A stretch of 8,507 nt of DNA from Vermiphilus sp. (GTDB lineage Bacteria; Ratteibacteria; UBA8468; B48-G9; JAFGKM01), in assembly GCA_020722825.1 (NCBI GenBank), contig DYKC01000040.1:1-8507 (forward strand). The letters are read 5' to 3'. This document shows, piece by piece, positions 6,928-8,507 of the stretch (the first letter of the stretch is position 1; each line of letters starts with the position of its first letter). The notes under the pieces are model-generated. The model ran no database searches, had not been told where the DNA came from, and saw only the letters and a list, made by a program, of their open reading frames with translations. The position numbers were made by a program, and so were the translations under genes.

Positions 6928-7965
6928 TCACACGACCAGGGATTTTAAAAAGTCAGTTACTTCTTCAGGCGGCGTCGGATTGATATAAAATCCCGTGCCC
7001 CACTCAAATCCACCTTGTTTTACAAGCCGTGGTATTATTTCTATGTGCCAGTGATAATCTTTTTCTATTGTCTGCCAGTATCCGGGATGGGGATACCTGC
7101 ATGGCGCTGTATGTAGCATAAGGTTATAAGAGGGGTTATTAAGCCCTTTTGATAGTTTTTTAAATATGGTAATTATCAGGCTGGCCAGTCGTTCTTTTTC
7201 TTGCTGTGTAATATTGTCAAAGTCTGGCGAGTGCCTGAAGGGCAATATTGCCAGTTCAAAAGGAACATAGGATGCAAATGGGGCTATTACCAGAAAAGAT
7301 TCGTTTTGTTCCACTATCCTTTTACCGCTGTCAAGTTCCTGATTCATGATGTCGCACCATACACACCGTTCCTTATATTCATAATACCACTTTGCGCCCA
7401 TAAGTTCTTCTTTCACCCTTTTGGGAACAACAGGTGTTGCTATTATTTGTGAGTGTGGATGTGAAAGTGAAGCCCCTGCTTCTTTGCCATAGTTTTTAAA
7501 GACCAGGATATAACGAAAACGAGGGTCCTTTTTAAGGTCAACACTGCGTATCTGATACGTTTCTATGATATTCAGCATCGTTGCCAGCGAGTAGTCTTTA
7601 ATGTCAACCTTCTCCTTGTTATCTTTTATATGGGAGGGTGTTTCAATTATTACCTCATGGGCACCAATTCCATTCATCATGTCATACATACCGACGCCTT
7701 TTCTATTCAGGTTCCCTTCTATCCGTAAAGCAGGAAATTTGTTTGGTACCACTCGTATCTCCCATCCGGGACCATTTGGGACAGAATTCCCTGTTCTTTT
7801 TGCGAATATCTCTGGCGGAGTCTTATCCTCATTTCCCGGGCAGAACGGACAGAATGCTTCTTGCTGTATTTCTTGGGGGTTTGAAAAATCTGAAGGTCTG
7901 AACTTCCTTTCTGTGGCTATAACCACCCATCTTCCTATAATAGGGTCTTTGCGCAGTTCTGACAT
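6928..7965 (-). CDS. galT: GalT-like nucleotidylyltransferase of the HIT superfamily; UDP-hexose uridylyltransferase or ADP-glucose phosphorylase
   Basis: A 345-residue protein covering both GalT domains. The zinc ligands are CPFC (C39, C42) and H103. The active site is SHPHSQ, with H171 as the expected nucleophile that forms the nucleotidyl-enzyme intermediate and Q173 beside it. A second CxxC lies at C201/C204, and a C-terminal HWH at 305-307 belongs to the second HIT-like half. I chose ATG 7965 because GAGGTG precedes it by 3 bases and because ELRKDP, the usual family N-terminus, follows at once; a TTG at 7998 would overlap glgC by 26 bases. Recalled alignment to Arabidopsis At5g18200 (ADP-glucose phosphorylase) is collinear: ELRKDP, CPFC-G-E, W-IRV-N-PAL, HSQ---PVVP, APFA---PFE, GGFE-GTG-YINP. 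No galK or galE is nearby, and the gene lies between glgC and glgA. The fold and chemistry are secure; the substrate (UDP-hexose or ADP-glucose) is open. Confidence 0.93.
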   Translation of the reverse strand: MSELRKDPIIGRWVVIATERKFRPSDFSNPQEIQQEAFCPFCPGNEDKTPPEIFAKRTGNSVPNGPGWEIRVVPNKFPALRIEGNLNRKGVGMYDMMNGIGAHEVIIETPSHIKDNKEKVDIKDYSLATMLNIIETYQIRSVDLKKDPRFRYILVFKNYGKEAGASLSHPHSQIIATPVVPKRVKEELMGAKWYYEYKERCVWCDIMNQELDSGKRIVEQNESFLVIAPFASYVPFELAILPFRHSPDFDNITQQEKERLASLIITIFKKLSKGLNNPSYNLMLHTAPCRYPHPGYWQTIEKDYHWHIEIIPRLVKQGGFEWGTGFYINPTPPEEVTDFLKSLVV

Positions 7966-7968
7966 AGG

Positions 7969-7974
7969 CACCTC
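7969..7974 (-). promoter_or_regulatory. Ribosome binding site deciding the galT start
   Basis: GAGGTG, three bases before ATG 7965. Its GA comes from the glgC stop codon TGA (7975-7973), so terminating glgC ribosomes stop on the galT initiation region. This supports ATG 7965 over the upstream in-frame TTG at 7998 and suggests coupled translation of glgC and galT. Confidence 0.75.
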
Positions 7975-8507
7975 ACCATTTGTAATTTTTAGGTACAACG
8001 ACTATACCTTTTTCAGACACATAAAATCTCTTTCTGTCAGCTTCCAGATTATATCCGATTTCAGTATTAGGAGGTATATTAACATTCTTGTCTATGATCA
8101 CCCTCTTAAGTCTGGAATATCTACCGATATTAACATTTTCAAATATAATACTGTCCGTCACTTCGGAATAACTGTTTACTCTTACGTTGGGGGAAAGTAT
8201 GCTGTGATGAACCTTTGCGCCGCTTATAATGCAACCTCCTGAAATCATAGAATCGGTTACCACTGCCTTTCTGTCCTCACTTGAAAAGACAGTTTTTGCA
8301 GGGGGATACTGCTCCTGAAATGTTCTTATTGGCCATTCCCGGTCATAAAGATTCAAGAGAGGGTCCACATTAACAAGGTCCATATTTGCCTCCCAATAGG
8401 CATCAATTGTTCCTATATCACGCCAGTATTTTGCTTCTTTCTTGTTTTCGTCTATAAACCTGAATGCACAGACCTTTTCTTTGTCTATCATTGTAGGTAT
8501 TATATCC
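7973..8507 (-). CDS. glgC: Glucose-1-phosphate adenylyltransferase (ADP-glucose pyrophosphorylase), C-terminal part, 5' end cut by window edge
   Basis: Makes ADP-glucose and pyrophosphate from glucose-1-phosphate and ATP, the committed step of bacterial glycogen synthesis in the cytoplasm. The reading frame stays open to the window edge: upstream of the Met codon at 8491 the codons read D-I-I-P-T, matching the family's DFGKDIIP block, so 8491 is not the start. About 177 of the usual 400-430 residues are present. Visible family signatures are YWRDIGTIDAYWEANMDL (end of the catalytic domain), YDREWPIRT, PPAKTVF, SGGCIISGA and RVNSYSEV. These lead into the left-handed beta-helix domain (roughly the last 110 residues), which ends in RRFY-like KRFYVSEKGIVVV. 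That domain mediates oligomerisation and allosteric control in characterised GlgC proteins. It is the first gene of the visible cluster, and its TGA stop is embedded in the ribosome binding site of the next gene. Identity is very secure; the allosteric effector class cannot be judged because the N-terminus is missing. Confidence 0.96.
   Translation of the reverse strand, partial: DIIPTMIDKEKVCAFRFIDENKKEAKYWRDIGTIDAYWEANMDLVNVDPLLNLYDREWPIRTFQEQYPPAKTVFSSEDRKAVVTDSMISGGCIISGAKVHHSILSPNVRVNSYSEVTDSIIFENVNIGRYSRLKRVIIDKNVNIPPNTEIGYNLEADRKRFYVSEKGIVVVPKNYKW

Noticed and set aside
7966..7998. Longer galT starting at TTG 7998
   Set aside because: It would overlap glgC by 26 bases. ATG 7965 has GAGGTG in place and begins right before the conserved ELRKDP.
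7601..8242. 213-codon plus-strand ORF
   Set aside because: It lies antisense across the galT-glgC junction, both of which carry full family motifs. The translation shows no recognisable domain.
8489..8491. ATG 8491 as a start of a short glgC-like gene
   Set aside because: The frame is open to the window edge and the upstream codons encode DIIPT, part of the normal GlgC sequence. The gene is simply cut by the window.

Overview
All six genes in this window lie on the minus strand. In transcription order (right to left) they are glgC (5' part missing, cut by the window edge), a GalT-like nucleotidylyltransferase/phosphorylase, glgA, a family GH57 amylopullulanase-like glycosidase, glgB and glnA. 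The first five form a bacterial-type (ADP-glucose) glycogen cluster. The sixth is a type I-alpha glutamine synthetase. I saw no RNA gene, CRISPR array, insertion sequence or replication origin. The many plus-strand ORFs are antisense shadows of these genes.

Layout. glgC (7973-8507, partial) and galT (6928-7965) are 7 bases apart, and the galT ribosome binding site is built around the glgC stop codon. A 149-base gap (6779-6927) follows. It holds degenerate 7-base GGGATTN repeats arranged as a large imperfect inverted repeat. glgA (5348-6778), the GH57 gene (3354-5351) and glgB (1453-3366) then overlap one another by 4 and 13 bases, so they are almost certainly co-transcribed and translationally coupled. 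After a 54-base gap with a possible extended -10 promoter comes glnA (64-1398). The last 63 bases contain only a small stem-loop.

How the genes work together. GlgC makes ADP-glucose from glucose-1-phosphate and ATP. GlgA adds the glucosyl unit to alpha-1,4 chains, and GlgB introduces alpha-1,6 branches. The GH57 enzyme is the probable hydrolytic or debranching arm. The GalT-like protein sits between the enzyme that makes ADP-glucose and the one that uses it. From memory it resembles the plant ADP-glucose phosphorylase along its whole length at least as well as classical GalT, so it may act on ADP-glucose rather than on UDP-sugars. No galE, galK, glgP or glgX lies in the window.

Organism. This is a bacterium with clear AGGAG-type Shine-Dalgarno sites, ATG and TTG starts, moderate to low GC, tightly packed genes, a GH57 enzyme and a GSI-alpha glutamine synthetase. 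The mix suggests a deep-branching, possibly anaerobic or subsurface lineage (Nitrospirae-, Planctomycetes- or Omnitrophica-like candidates), but I cannot assign a phylum from the sequence alone. The window is mostly a well-formed metabolic operon. Its least ordinary points are the GalT-like gene, the heptad-repeat spacer and the glnA linkage.
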